64,000 nt of DNA from Spinellus fusiger (taxonomy: Eukaryota; Mucoromycota; Mucoromycetes; Mucorales; Phycomycetaceae). The notes under the pieces were generated by a model, which had not been told where the DNA came from, did not search any database, and saw only the letters and a program-made list of their open reading frames with translations. Shown here one piece after another: positions 11,923 through 23,655 of this stretch. The stretch covers positions 62,001 through 126,000 of the forward strand of contig JALLLS010000032.1 in the NCBI GenBank assembly GCA_025094145.1, read 5' to 3'. Position 1 is the first letter of the stretch; every line of letters starts with the position of its first letter. Made by a program: the position numbers and the translations under genes.

Positions 11923-13272
11923 CAGTCACACAAAATTAGAAAGAGTACGACCCCATAATCTATACAATTTTAAGTATGATTCCTCTTCTTCTTTTAACCA
12001 CAGAATCACATTCCATTAAGCAATTTCAAATGTCAAACGCATAATCCTCAACTAGAAACTCAAGAGTTTATGATAAGCTTAAAGAAAGAGAGTACTGGGG
12101 TGTTTATTGACTTGAAAAAAGAAAAATACTCCATAGGTAGCATTTCAAAGGTCGTTGGCATTAGCAAGTCTACTGTCCAGAATAGCATTAGTAGAATCAA
12201 GCCCACTGTTACACCTCTACCAAGACCTAGTTCTGTTGCACCAAAAAAAACTTAACGAGAGAGACCTCAGACGACTTGAGGCCATTCTAAGAGGTAACCC
12301 ATTTGCCTCCTATAACTACATAAATTTTGAACTTAGAGCATATGAGATAATCATCTGTAGAGCAACATTCATTAGACATATACATCAGATTGGGTTTGGT
12401 TCCTAATTTAAAGCACATAAGCCAATTTTTTCTGAAGAAAACATGAAGAAAAAGACTTCGTTGGGCGAAGGAACGGGTCAGTTGGACTCCTGAGGACTGG
12501 AGACGCGTTATATGGTCTGATGAGTCACGGTTTGAAGTAGAGGGTTACCAGGGAGAGGCCAGAGTTATTCGAAAGATAGGAGAAAGGTATAAGGCTGCTC
12601 ACAGTGTACCTACAACCAAATGAGGGAGAGGTAGCATAATGATCTGGAGCTGTTTCTGGGCAGGTGGATTTGGGCCTTTGGTCTTTATTGATGGCACTGT
12701 AAATCAGGACATATTTGTCAGCATTTTAGCAGGAAAATTTCTACCATGGTTCATTGAGTTGAATGAGAAAGAGGATAAGGACTTTATATTTCAAGAATAC
12801 GGGGCTAGCTACCATACAGATGGCTATACAACATGGTGGAAAAACACACATGTAATTAAGTGTTTTGATCACTGGCCTGCTCAAAGTCCTGATCTCAGCC
12901 TCATTGAACATCTCTGGAGCTGTCTTGATAAGCTTATCAATAACAAGAGAGTCGGTATAAATAATATTGATGAGCCCAAGATAGCTTTAGAAGAAGCTTG
13001 GGGAAATATCCACGTTAATCTTGCCGAACGTTTAGTTGGCTCAATGAAGGATCGCTGCCAGGCAGTTATTGATGCCAAAGGTGGCCCAAAAAAATATTAA
13101 ATAAAAACTTATATATATATTACTATAGACAATATGTTAAACTAACTTTGTGTTGAATTTGAAGTCATTAGTATGTGTCTTGAGGTCGTAACATTTTTAT
13201 CCGTGAAGCATGTTTTTTTTTTTTAGGATTTCAAAAAATGAAAATCGTATACTTTCTAATGTTGTGTGACTG
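11923..13272 (+). mobile_element. Tc1/mariner-type transposon with both terminal inverted repeats
   Basis: The left end starts CAGTCACACAAAATTAG after a TA (11921-11922). The right end is its near-perfect reverse complement (CAGTCACACAACATTAG read inward), followed by TA at 13273-13274. TA duplication, CAGT-type ends and about 25-bp inverted repeats are typical of Tc1 elements. The element is about 1,350 bp, close to the expected size for a single-gene Tc1. The transposase inside is broken, so the copy is non-autonomous, although its ends look usable in trans. Confidence 0.88.
12070..13100 (+). pseudogene. Degenerate Tc1-type transposase
   Basis: The frame changes several times. The N-terminal part (12070-12255) has helix-turn-helix character (SIGSISKVVGISKSTVQNSI), a middle part reads in another frame, and the catalytic part is 12450-13100. 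The first catalytic Asp is in IWSDESRFEVEG and the third acidic position in SPDLSLIEHLW. The second Asp, normally in QDNAPxH, is replaced (QEYGASYHT), so the DDE triad is lost. An in-frame TGA follows the PTTK residues near 12620. It ends RCQAVIDAKGG, like the fragment at 33245. Confidence 0.85.
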
Positions 13273-13274
13273 TA

Positions 13275-16200
13275 TATACTTTCCGGAAGACGTCGGGTTA
13301 TTTGTTATCTACAGAATCAAACTAACATGTGTGGATGTTTGTCTTGACAAACTTTATTTTCTCAACATTGTTACTAGATATGCAACAAGCTAAAGAAGAA
13401 AAACTGAACCATTTGAGACACTCATTATAGTTTGTTGGTATAATTAATGCTCAGGATTTGTGTTGGATGTATTTGCCAAGACGATGGGAACCCAGGGCAG
13501 TGGTGGACAAGATGCCGGTTGTGAAAACTGACCCATTGTATATAAAAATCGACCTTTTTATAGATGTCTTATGCTTGGCATTTTGGTGTCTTGAAAAATA
13601 AATTCTAACATGGAGACAGAGCTGTAAATATTATTATTATTATTATTATTATTATTAAATAAAATAAAATAAAATAAAAGCTGTTATCTTTCGTAATCAC
13701 AAAGTTTTCTTTTTTTTTCTTTTCCCAATAAGGCCTCCATAATGACCTCGGTGCTAATCTCCTTGTAGCCAAGTCTATCTACATTCATCAAAGAACCCCG
13801 CTTCTAGCTAATATAGTCCATAGTAGACTTGGTGTATGAGTTCAGACTTGATTTACATTAATCGAATCCTAACAGTCCAATAGGATTGCCTTTGTGAAGA
13901 CTTTCAAAGACTTCAAATATGCTTGTGCACCTCTATAATCATCCATCTTTGCTTTGTTTTATTTATTTATTTTGAAGATGTTAAGCTTCAGTATTCTCTT
14001 TGAACTGTTTCAACTCAATGGAGTAGAAGCATTAGAAAAAATAGAAGCTGCTTTTATATATATATTGACACGACCCTTATCTTAGTGAATGTAGTTTTAG
14101 GTATAGAAAGGTGCCTATAACAACTTCTCTCTATCTTCAGTAGATGACAATAATATCATTTAGTAGATGATATTCTCATAAGAAGGCCAAGAAAACCCTA
14201 ACAAAGATTGTTTTTTCTTCTTCTTTCAGGGGGTCACGCCCTTGTTTATATCATATCTACAACCTAAAGTATAAGCTCGTGGCATTAGGGCCATTTTGGT
14301 CCAGTATGAACATGTGGTGTATGAACAATAAATATTAATTTCCATTTATATCTTAAACATCTTCAAGTGTGTACTTAACAGAATAAGTTATTCTGAACAT
14401 GACAGCTTACTAGGATGTCAAAGAGCATGATATCACCTTTGACCATCAGTGTTACACTAATCAATGCCCATCCAATGAATCTGATTTTCATGCGGTTATG
14501 ATTGTAACACTCGCTTTATTTGTCTCACAACACATGTCTACTGGGTAGGCCACGAAGCCAGCTGTCTGTAGGCCACTCGCAACAGCACATCTCGAATCCA
14601 ATCTCGGATTTAACAGTCCACAACTGAGATTCCATTAATGAACCTTCTCATGAGAAAAAGACTCTTATGATCCAGCCATAAAAGTCATAGACTATATACG
14701 AGCGCCTGGATTGTCTGTAGAAGGCAGTAGTAGAACAAGTGTGAGTGTGTCTTATTGAGAATAAAGGTGAATGTCATCTCTACTTTATTATTATCTGTAA
14801 GTGTACATTCAATAGACACATCCCGGAAACACACTGAGATCAGAAGAATAGAGTCAATAGTTGATCAGTATATTAATGTATTACATTTGTACATCTATCT
14901 CTGCTTCTACTGCTTTTTGCTTCTTTGAAGAATGTCTTACTGAACTACCAAATCATTCCTGATGACTCCCTTTAACTTGGCCTAACCAATCACGGACCTT
15001 GTGAGCAAACAGGTGCCAAAGGATAAACAGGTCATATCCTTTCTATATTATATATATATAATAGGTATATAGTTATATAAAAAAGAATCCTACCAATGAC
15101 TTTTTAAGAAAATGTTTTTGTAATCTCATTTTAATCGATCTGTCTAATTGAATGTCTAATTGAAAATAGATATAGAGCGTCATTTGTTAGATAAAAAAAA
15201 GCATATTACTTGTTTCTAGTTATAAATATAAATATAAAAACAGTGAAGCCAATGTTCTTAGTAGTGTATTGAGAAGAAAGATGCACTGTCTTTATTATTA
15301 TAATAATAATAATAATAATAATAATAAAGCGACTTTAGATGGATGTAGTGTCTATAGTTTACCTTGAGAAATGTCATTAGCTCAGTAAAGAAAAGACCAT
15401 CTTTTATATTACTCAATGCTAACTATTATATAGTGCATTATTATTAATCTGTGCCTGATATCGTTATTTATCGTACCTACAAATAGCAATAGACCTCTTC
15501 TTTTGACTATTTCACCATTCTAAGCCTCCAACATTCTTTTGTGGGAACGGTGCCTGTAACAGATAAGCAATCACTTTACATTCTTATTGGGCAATAATAC
15601 ATTTGAAGCCTAACCACAAACAAAAACGACATGTCCAACAATAATTATCAGGTTATCTTTTTCTTTTCTTTTCTTCTTTTCTTCTATTTTTTCCTACTAC
15701 GCATTGGTTTATAGCTACATGAAAGAAGGTTGTAATCTGTAGATCAGGAAACAGATGGAACCCTCACGATACATCCTCTTGTTTTGATGGTGTCTTTTTT
15801 TTCTTCCAAGCTTACGAAAGGGTTGCAGGTTCTTTGGTGATCTGCTTTAAATCAATATTTAATTGATCTGACAAGTCAAAAACAGATGCAGAATTGATAT
15901 TTTTATTTACTGTGGGCTTATTTTATCTCTATCTTTTATTTTCCCTGTGAGTGTACCTTTTTAAACTTTATCAAGCTGTAGGGCTGAACTGCAAGTCATA
16001 CATCCTTTTTTTTTCTTTTTCTTCTTTTTATTAGTATTGAATTTCTCTTTCATCAAGGCGCTTTTATCTGTTGATCTGTTGAAACACGTTCCCAATTGTT
16101 TTTTTATATATATAAAAAATAGAAGAGATGCTTGCTACAGTATTGTCTTTGGTGACAATCCTTGAATGTACAAAAGTGTATTGAATACTATTTTGATTCC

Positions 16201-17410
16201 CAAGATTGCCTCTTTTTTTTTGCTCTGTAGTCTATGGGATGTCTTTATTTGCTATGACTCTCGTTTTATTTATTTTTTATTTTTTACCTTTATGAATTGA
16301 CTGATAATTGTTTTTCACTTTATCTGATGACAGTTTTATTTTATTTTCTTCGTATAAGAAATCAAGCATGTATTAACTTTGTTTTTATTGTTTGAAATAT
16401 TAAATAAGACGCATCCCTTGGAATAACAAAAGCAAAAGGCCACCTGTACACTCTACATGATCAAACTTAGTATTCAGATGTTTCAAGGAAGAAGAAAAAA
16501 GACACCATCAGCTCTATTTCTAATACAGCCATGGAAAAGGGAGATGATGAAAGAACCTTGGATAAAAGATAGATAGAGAGTGCACTACAAAAGAGTAGAA
16601 CAATGCAGCTCTATTGATGGATAGGATGGCTATTATGGAAAAGAAATACAAAATATAGTTGAGGAATTCATTGGCTATTGTCTCCAAGAAAAAGACCAAG
16701 TGCAAAACATAAAAGGTAGGACAAGAATCAAGCAAAAAGGGGTTTTTTTTTCTTTTTTTCGAGTTGATAGCAGAAGAAGGCTACACAGTATCAGAAGCAG
16801 CCTACAGTGCAGATGTCTCCAAAACAAATAATGAATTTTCATTTTGATGGAGAAGTGCAGGATTTAAATTTACAGTTCTGATGTTGGTGTAGAATCAATG
16901 AACAGGTACAGTGATAAGTCTCTTTCTCCTACTGTTTTGATTGGTGTTTCTTCATTCTATTCTATTGAAGAGTAGTGGGCAAAAGTTAGAGGAGGGTAGT
17001 CTATACTAGACAGATGTTGAGTGAGTGAGGCAATGAAGTCTACACATAGAATGTAGGTTGTATGCACTACTGCTACTGCTGAAGAGTGTCAAGGCTAGAT
17101 CTGACCATCTGCACTATTCTTTGGGATAGGTGTCTATCAAAAGAACATTTTCCATGCCAAGTCCCAGTGTATTGATAGAAAATATGAATTATATAATTAC
17201 TGAAAAATCACTTTTTAAGAAGGGCCAATCCGGCTATTTGATTAGTTGATGGATAGTGCACAGTCGCCCTCATTGAATTCGTTTAATATTTGTTGGGAAG
17301 CATGGTGATAAAAGGGAAAAGAGAGACTTATTTCTATTGTATGAAGCACCTTTTTCTTTATAGATGTTGACAAGTCAATACAATATATCAGATGGATACC
17401 CAATTACCTC
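13275..17410. other. Gene-free AT-rich region with microsatellites and a possible solo LTR
   Basis: No coding exon chain was found. (ATT)n lies at 13628-13656, followed by AAATA units; (TTA/TAA)n at 15293-15328 forms a self-complementary run. 14513-14807 begins TGTAACAC, ends GTGTACA and has TATA-like and AATAAA words, as an LTR would, but no target-site duplication is evident, so the LTR call is weak. Pyrimidine-rich tracts are frequent between 15640 and 16330. Confidence 0.5.
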
Positions 17411-17895
17411 TTGAGTGAACCCTATTCAGAATAGATATACAGGCTGTTATAAGTATGGCCACTTGCACAAAAGTCATTACAATTGTCCAAATAATGATAG
17501 ATACCAAACAGAAAGTAGTGACATTGTGATAAGACTAAGAAACTGTGGTTTATTACAAAGAATGAGTGAGATGAATCAGTCATACAATCCTATGAGCTAT
17601 GCACTTCTTCTTTTTTTCATATAGGATAGTTAGGTTTGAAATATAAATGCATACTTATTCAATGACCAAAATGTCAAGAGAAGCACACTAAAACACTACT
17701 GTTTCAGACTAATATACAGAAATGATTCCAATCACTTGCATTTATTTGTAAAGCCCTTTTGTCAGTATGGAGTAGACATACATGCTAACATTGAACAAGG
17801 TTGTCTGAATTTTATACGGCACAACCAAGACACACTGAGAAGAGATATACTAAGTGGTGTGCAGAATACTGTTACTTCAGGTCTTAGACACTAAA
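17411..17895 (+). pseudogene. Helitron replicase/helicase N-terminal fragment
   Basis: Two broken pieces in separate frames resemble the N-terminal part of fungal Helitron proteins. The first (17415-17624) has a degenerate zinc-finger-like stretch, GCYKYGHLHKSHYNCPNN, where one expected Cys is Tyr. The second (about 17755-17893) reads DIHANIEQGCLNFIRHNQDTLRRD, recalling the Helitron-like-N block (xIExxRLxYIRxNQxxLR). The helicase motifs are absent. The identification rests on motif memory. Confidence 0.55.
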
Positions 17896-18443
17896 AACGA
17901 GAAACTAACATTTAGCAAATTGTTTTTATTTTATTGTTATTTTTTTTTAAAAAAAAATAGCCACACAAACCATTGATTCTGATGAAACATCTATGATAAG
18001 CTGTAGTATATTTAAATACAGTGGATTGATCTTTCAGAGGTAATATAAAAGTACAACAGCTTGCATTAGAATGTATGCCTTTTGGTGGTGATTTCTGCCA
18101 AGTTTTTCTATTTGTAGTAATCATTAAAGTATAAAAGAATAACAAACAAGTTGAATAAATAAGAGCAGAGTTAATTGTACGTTAACTACACCAGATACCT
18201 TTGGACCTAAGAAGTCATTAACGACACCATAACATCAATGGATGATAAATAATAGCTGATACTATTCAGTGTTGCTAATAAAATAACTATTTATTTCCTC
18301 TTTCTTATTGTATTTTTATCTATTCTTTCTGAACTAAAGATGTTATGCAGCCAACAAGATGTTAATGAAGTAAAAAAGATACAACATGCTTATAGAATCA
18401 ATCTAGGGTTCTTACATATATTTGATTTTTATAGGAGACTATA
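17896..18443. other. Spacer before the Fanzor-like relic
   Basis: AT-rich with a T8/A9 hairpin-like run at about 17940-17957. No gene is supported. It may include the promoter or guide-RNA-type flank of the element downstream, but nothing shows this directly. Confidence 0.4.
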
Positions 18444-20093
18444 GCAAGCTCTTCGTGTGCGAATCCTACCAGAGTAATAACAGTTAAGACCTCTTTATAT
18501 GACACTGGTTGGAGATCGGATTATCTACCTGTTTTGAAAAATCTGGTCCATAATATCAATACCATTGTTTCTCATACTTATGCGTTCTCCAAGTATATAT
18601 TGATCCATCTACTCGAAAATGAAGATGGATCTGCTTTGAATGATTGCATAACTAAGGATTTCTTCCGTGAGTTGTTTTTGTCGCTTATTGATAAGCAAAT
18701 CAGAGAGGGTAGTGCTTCCGGTAAAACATGCCTCACTGACCCATGCCATGAAAGCCAAAAACTATTCTGAAGAGGCCATTGCAAATATTATTAGATTAAA
18801 TGTGTTGGATGTGTGTACGCAAATCAAACTAGACATTTCGACAAAGACTAAACAAATCTTTTAGTTGTTTCTCACTTCGTAAAAGCTTCATTCCCTCTCA
18901 CATTACGATAGATACTAAGATACTCAACCACCCTATCTTGAAAAACAAAAGCTACACGGGCGAAAAGTTTGATCTTTGGGGTCAAGTCGTCAATCTAAAA
19001 TCAAAGGTGTTGAAAAGTCAAGGTATAGATAGGTCAATGAGATGTCAAGGTACAATAGAAACCAATGGTGTGGCAGTATCGGTGATCAAGCAAAACTTTA
19101 TGTCGAGACATTCCTCGGGTGGTAGTCGCAAAGCACTTATTGATGAGGATCACATTGAGTCTATTGAAGAGATATCTCAAGCTGCATTAGTAGAGACAAA
19201 AGACAGATGTTTACTCATCGATCTGGGTCGTCGAGACCTATTATTCTGCATGCAAGAAAACAGTACACCCGATAATAAATCCATCTACAGGTATACACGT
19301 AATCAACGAGCCAAAGAAACAAAGTCAACTCATTTCAAGAAGCTTCGACAGAACCTCAAGCCTCCATCCATCCAAAGACTAGAAGACAAACTTAGTCAAG
19401 TTCCTGCTTCAACAGTAAAACTCAACGAATTCATCAAATACATACAAACAAAAGCAAGTGTATCGGAGGACTTGATATTGTATTAAGGCAATGAAACAAT
19501 GAAAGATGATAACGGGCAAAGAAAAGACAATGGTATAAAAGAAAAAGGCCCCTCAAGTGCCAATTCTCTTATTATGAAACAATCGCTACTACCATTTCGA
19601 AAGATGAAGCTATCGAGTCATATCAATAGATTGCAGTCTGATAAACGACTAGCCCGAAACTTGAGAACCAAGTTTGGAGAAGATCCGGTGTTGATCTTGG
19701 ACGACTGGTCAAGCACAAATATGAAGTTCCGTGAACCAATAAAGGGGAAGGGCATGTGGAGGATGTTGAAGAAAGAAGGATTCAAACTCTATCATATCAA
19801 TGAATTCAAAACATCGAGTCTGTGTCCTGGGTGCAAGTTCTCACCTTTGGAAACATTTAAACATGTCAAGAACCCCAGGCCCTATCAACGAACAAAAATA
19901 CTTCAAGTTGGATGTCATAGTCTTCTCAGGTCATTTCTTAATTTCATATCAAAAAAAGAAACTCGTCCTTCTCTCTCTTCAAATAGGTGTTCAAACCAAA
20001 ATTGTATGAAAGACAAGACATTGCGGCTTTGGGAATCGTGATCTAGCTGCTACATTGAACTTTAGACATATTCTAGTCTCAAAGGGAAAATAG
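18444..20093 (+). pseudogene. TnpB/Fanzor-like RNA-guided nuclease relic, copy 1
   Basis: Joined frames give a long protein with a TnpB/IS605-OrfB-type C-terminal half. A RuvC-I-like Asp lies in CLLIDLGRRD (near 19220). A RuvC-II-like Glu lies in HINEFKTSSLCPGC (near 19800), which also starts a Cys-rich zinc ribbon completed by RCSNQNC. A RuvC-III-like Asp lies in NRDLAATLNFRHIL (near 20037-20075). A spliceosomal intron fits exactly between the ribbon halves (19930-19986). Upstream are family blocks GWRSDYLPVLKNLV, KSFIPSHITIDTK and GVAVSVIKQNF. Damage seen: frame changes near 18720 and 18860, TAA at 19484-19486, and an extra G near 20034. Fanzor proteins are eukaryotic TnpB homologues guided by omega-RNA; assignment to that group is inference. 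Confidence 0.65.
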
Positions 20094-20685
20094 CACCCTC
20101 TCATAGTGTTTTTGTAGATAGAACAAAAGAAAGCATGACTCCATAGATACACCTAGAACCAATAAAAGGTTCAAGCCTTCTGGTTCATCTCCATCCTTCT
20201 CCTCCCCAGTTATCGCTGGAGCCTCGGTTGACTAACTGACGGAAACCCATGCTACAGGTAAACTATCTAAAATCATAATGAAGTGTATCTTATTCGATTT
20301 TGTCATTACTAGATATTATAATGTCTAGTAGATGTATACTAAAACACACTGTGTTTATCGCAACTTGTATTTGTCCAAAGAATATATTTATAAATATAAT
20401 AAAAGGTGAGCACTTGTAAGCCAGTATCTGTCAGAGCTCTTGCTCGGAATTACAATCCAAAATAACAACCCAAAATAACAATCCAAAATCATCATTAATA
20501 TTTCCGCTTTTTTTTGTATTCATAAAATAGAAACCCAAATCCTCACTCTCACTCTCATCCACACCCACATTCTCATTTCCATTTCCATTTCCATTTCCAT
20601 TTCCATTTCCATTCTCATTTCCATTTCCATTCTCATTTCCATTCTCATTTCCATAGAGTAATCAAGAACAGGCATCTTGAACACA
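20094..20685. other. Rho gene promoter region with TTCCAT repeat
   Basis: Non-coding. 20569-20654 is a TTCCAT/TTCTCAT tandem repeat ending about 30 bases before the start codon of the Rho gene, so it is probably 5' leader or core promoter. AAAATAACAA units repeat at 20458-20490. Confidence 0.6.
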
Positions 20686-21831
20686 ATGAACGAGCCCACA
20701 CAAAAAGACTACATGAGACGAAAGCTGGTGATTGTTGGTGACGGAAACTGTGGCAAAACATCACTCTTGACTGTTTTTACCCAGGGGTACTTCCCCAGAG
20801 TGAGTAGAGGAAGAACTGTGGTGTGGTGTGGTGTGGTGTGCTGTGGTGTGGTGTGGCGTGGTGTGGTGTGCTGTGGTGTGCTGTGGCGGGTATCTCATGT
20901 CTCTTATAGGAATATGTAAGCTTGACTAATATTTCTACTGTAAAAAAAGAAAAGAAACCTCTGTTAAAGCATGCTATGAAAAGTTTCCTACTGTCTTTGA
21001 GAACCATGTGAAAGATGTGGTGATTGATGGTAAGGCGGTTCAGCTAGCACTCTGGGATACAGCGTAAGTGGATAGGATGCAGTGGCGGGGGGTGTGCTGA
21101 GGATAGGATTGGACTGATAGTGTCCATGTAACCTGTCCATGTAACCTATCCATGTAACTTATCTATACAACCTACACTGGAATGTCTTCTCCACCAGAGG
21201 CCAGGAAGAATACGAGGTAAGAATCAGATGTGTATCATCATTCTCATCGTTCGTGGTGTATAGCGCATCCGCCCTCATTCCTATGTCAAAGCCAATGTGA
21301 TTCTCATTGCTTATGCGATTGATAGTCCAGACTCCCTTGAGAATGTGACTACCAAAGTAAGTCAGTGTCAGTTGCAGGACAGAATAGGAGCTCATTGTTG
21401 TGCAGTGGATAGAAGAAGTCAATAAGGAATGTCCAAGAACACCTCTTCTTCTTATAGGGTGCAAGAAGGATCTTAGAGATGGCACTGAGCAGCCACTGGC
21501 TAAAGAACATGGGGAGAGTGTTCAGTCCAAGAGAAATGCAAATGAGCAGTTTGTGAATACAACTGAAGTGAGTAAGAGGAACATGGACAGAAAGAGAGAA
21601 GAGGCTGTTTGACAGATCCTTTCTTTAGGCTGAAGTGGTAGCGGGTCATATTGGTGCTCGTTATCACTTGGAATGTAGTGCACTTACGGGAGAGGGTGTG
21701 GATACTATTTTTGATGTCGCTACTCGAGCAGCTCTTGTAAGTGGATGGGGTTATTGAGTGGATGCTAATGCTATGTTGGTTAGCTGCACAAGGGAGACAT
21801 CAATAGCACTGGATGTTGTGTCATCCTGTAA
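20686..21831 (+). CDS. Rho-family small GTPase
   Basis: Predicted 209 residues, eight exons: 20686-20799, microexon 20910-20915, 20984-21063, 21198-21216, 21264-21356, 21406-21567, 21629-21736 and 21784-21831. The P-loop is GDGNCGKT (residues 18-25), switch I reads EYFPTVFEN, switch II DTAGQEEYE, and the guanine-specificity motifs are GCKKDLRDG and ECSALTGEG. It ends CCVIL, a CAAX box whose final Leu predicts geranylgeranylation. A charged insert after the GCKKDL motif matches the Rho insert helix. Rho proteins act at membranes in actin organisation and polar growth. The Asn after the first P-loop Gly pair replaces the usual Ala. Sub-family (Rho1, Rho3 or other) is not decided. Confidence 0.9.
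20815..20887. repeat. GTGTGGTGTGGTG minisatellite in Rho intron 1
   Basis: Imperfect tandem GTGTG/GTGGT units fill most of the first intron, ending about 20 bases before the 3' splice site that precedes the 6-nt microexon. G-rich on the sense strand. Confidence 0.85.
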
Positions 21832-22209
21832 ATACCACTCTTTCTTCTTGTTCTTCTTGCTGTTGTTCTTCTTGCTGTTGTTCTTTTTGTGTTATTAATA
21901 TGTATATGTATATGTATGTAGAGTCAATGTCTATTGTTTCTGCACACATCAGCATTGGCTTATTTATTTCTGACTCTGGCAGTAAAGCGGTTTAAATACA
22001 AAAGGGATCTATCTATCTTTATCAAGGCTTCATTTGAGGAGATCTCTCTCTGTGTTTGTAATGATAGCGCATACATAATATAGATAGGTAGAAATAGGTA
22101 GAGAGAGGTAGAGAGAGATGGAGAGAGATGGAGAGAGGTAGAGAGAGATGGAGAGAGGTAGAGAGTGAGGTAGAGATGGAAAGGAACCACAGGTCTATTT
22201 CAAGGGAGT
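21832..22209. repeat. Convergent spacer with GGTAGAGAGA repeat
   Basis: Shared 3' flank of the Rho and TBC genes. CTTGCTGTTGTTCTT units repeat near 21846-21888 and a GGTAGAGAGA/GATGGAGAGA tandem array runs at about 22084-22178. No gene. Confidence 0.7.
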
Positions 22210-23655
22210 CTATAAATCTCCTTCCTCTATCATTTGTCGCTCCAGTGTCTCATGTCTTAAGTTAAAGGCATCGGCAATGACCTTGAAGGTGTCCCAAGGA
22301 TTGTTAGTGCCTTTGTAGGTTCTCCTTTTCTTCTTCATCCTACCATGTTCATGTTCAGACTAGGCAATCGGAGCAGCATGGTTCGAATCTCAGACTGCTC
22401 AAGATCCTCCAGACTCTCTTTAGCAAAGCGCAGAATGGCTGGGGGCAAGAAGAGGAGGATGAGCAGTGTGGAGGAGATGGACTGACTTACATAGACATAG
22501 GAAGGGGTGGAATTCAAGAGGATCGTTCATGGCAAAGTAGGAGTCTACATAACATGCACGCCATGGATGAGTTGTTATTCCTCCCCATGAGCACTGTGTA
22601 GGATGCACACTATCTATAGGCTATCTCCAACCCACCCCACAACCGGACAAGATGATTGAACTGCATCTCCTTGGCCAACAGGTGCTGTAGCCATGAAGTA
22701 ATCCACTCATTCGAATCCACTTCCTCTTCCTCAAAGCAATTGCACCTAGTCAACAGCATCAGTGGACAATGGGCCATCGTCATCCCACTTACAACTCGGG
22801 AAGAACATAGCGAAACAGGGTCATGAATCGGGCGACACGTTCCTTCAATGGGTTGCTTCCATCGTACTCCTCTTAGAAGGAAGAAAACACAGCACCACCA
22901 GGGCGCCATTTCAGAACACCCTCAGTCTCTCTGTCTCTCTTTCTCCCTAGATCTCCTCAGCACTTACCACTTGCTTGCATCATCCGCTCAAAGCAAAAGT
23001 AGGCGTCGTCTTCCTTCTCCAGTGCATAGATGAAGGGTGCACAGAGAAACACAAGGGCAGGACTGTATTCAATGTCATGGTTGGCATTTAAATAGGCAAT
23101 AATAATGTTCTCAAAGGTCTCGGCGTAGTGCTTGTTCTTTAGCTCGGGCACTCTTCGCTGGTACCGTGTTACTTCACCACGTATGCGCTTCGATATCTCT
23201 GGATTGGTCTTGCTCATCTGCTGGTACTCACAGCTTCTTGTTTTTGAGCTGCTGAGTTCCTTGGCTAGACCGAACCAAAGAGGCATAAGTCTCTTGGTGA
23301 TGTGTTAGTGGCACAAGAAGCCTTACATCGGTCTGCCTGTTGTACGCCCAAGAGGTATTTCCAGACTTCCTACCCTCTCTTGTTAGGATATTTGTTTTTT
23401 TATATATTCTCTCTCTCTCTTTCTCTTTCTCTTATGTTCTTGTCAGCAACTTACTCCACGCAGCTGTGTGGGGATGCCGTGACGGGCTAACATACGAAGG
23501 CGCTCTAGGTCCACATAGACTTCTGACTGAAGAATCTCGTTGTAGTCGTTTAGGTTGGAAAGGGCTTCATCCTGGTCCATGGTGCGTTGGGCTGCTCGAT
23601 TGCGCTGTCGTTCGGCTCTTCCGTTGAGTTGGCAGGGTGCGGATATTTGCAGCAT
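22210..23655 (-). CDS. TBC-domain Rab GTPase-activating protein
   Basis: Predicted 316 residues, eight exons: 23655-23455, 23369-23327, 23264-22968, 22871-22793, 22745-22636, 22544-22491, 22438-22344 and 22281-22210. TBC blocks are visible: LARHGIPTQLRGEVWKYLLG, then IRGEVTRYQRRVP (arginine-finger region), FENIIIAYLNANHDIEYSPAL, FEEEEVDSNEWITSWLQHLL and LVRLWDSYF. The glutamine finger normally in YxQ appears as Y-S-P, so the second catalytic residue may be lacking, while the Arg region is kept. A basic N-terminal stretch (RAERQRNRAAQR) precedes the domain. It is a compact, nearly all-TBC protein acting in vesicle traffic; its Rab partner is unknown. It is transcribed divergently from the FYVE-RING gene. 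Confidence 0.85.

Noticed and set aside
14513..14807. Possible solo LTR
   Set aside because: Ends look LTR-like, but there is no target duplication and no second copy in the window; kept only as a remark.
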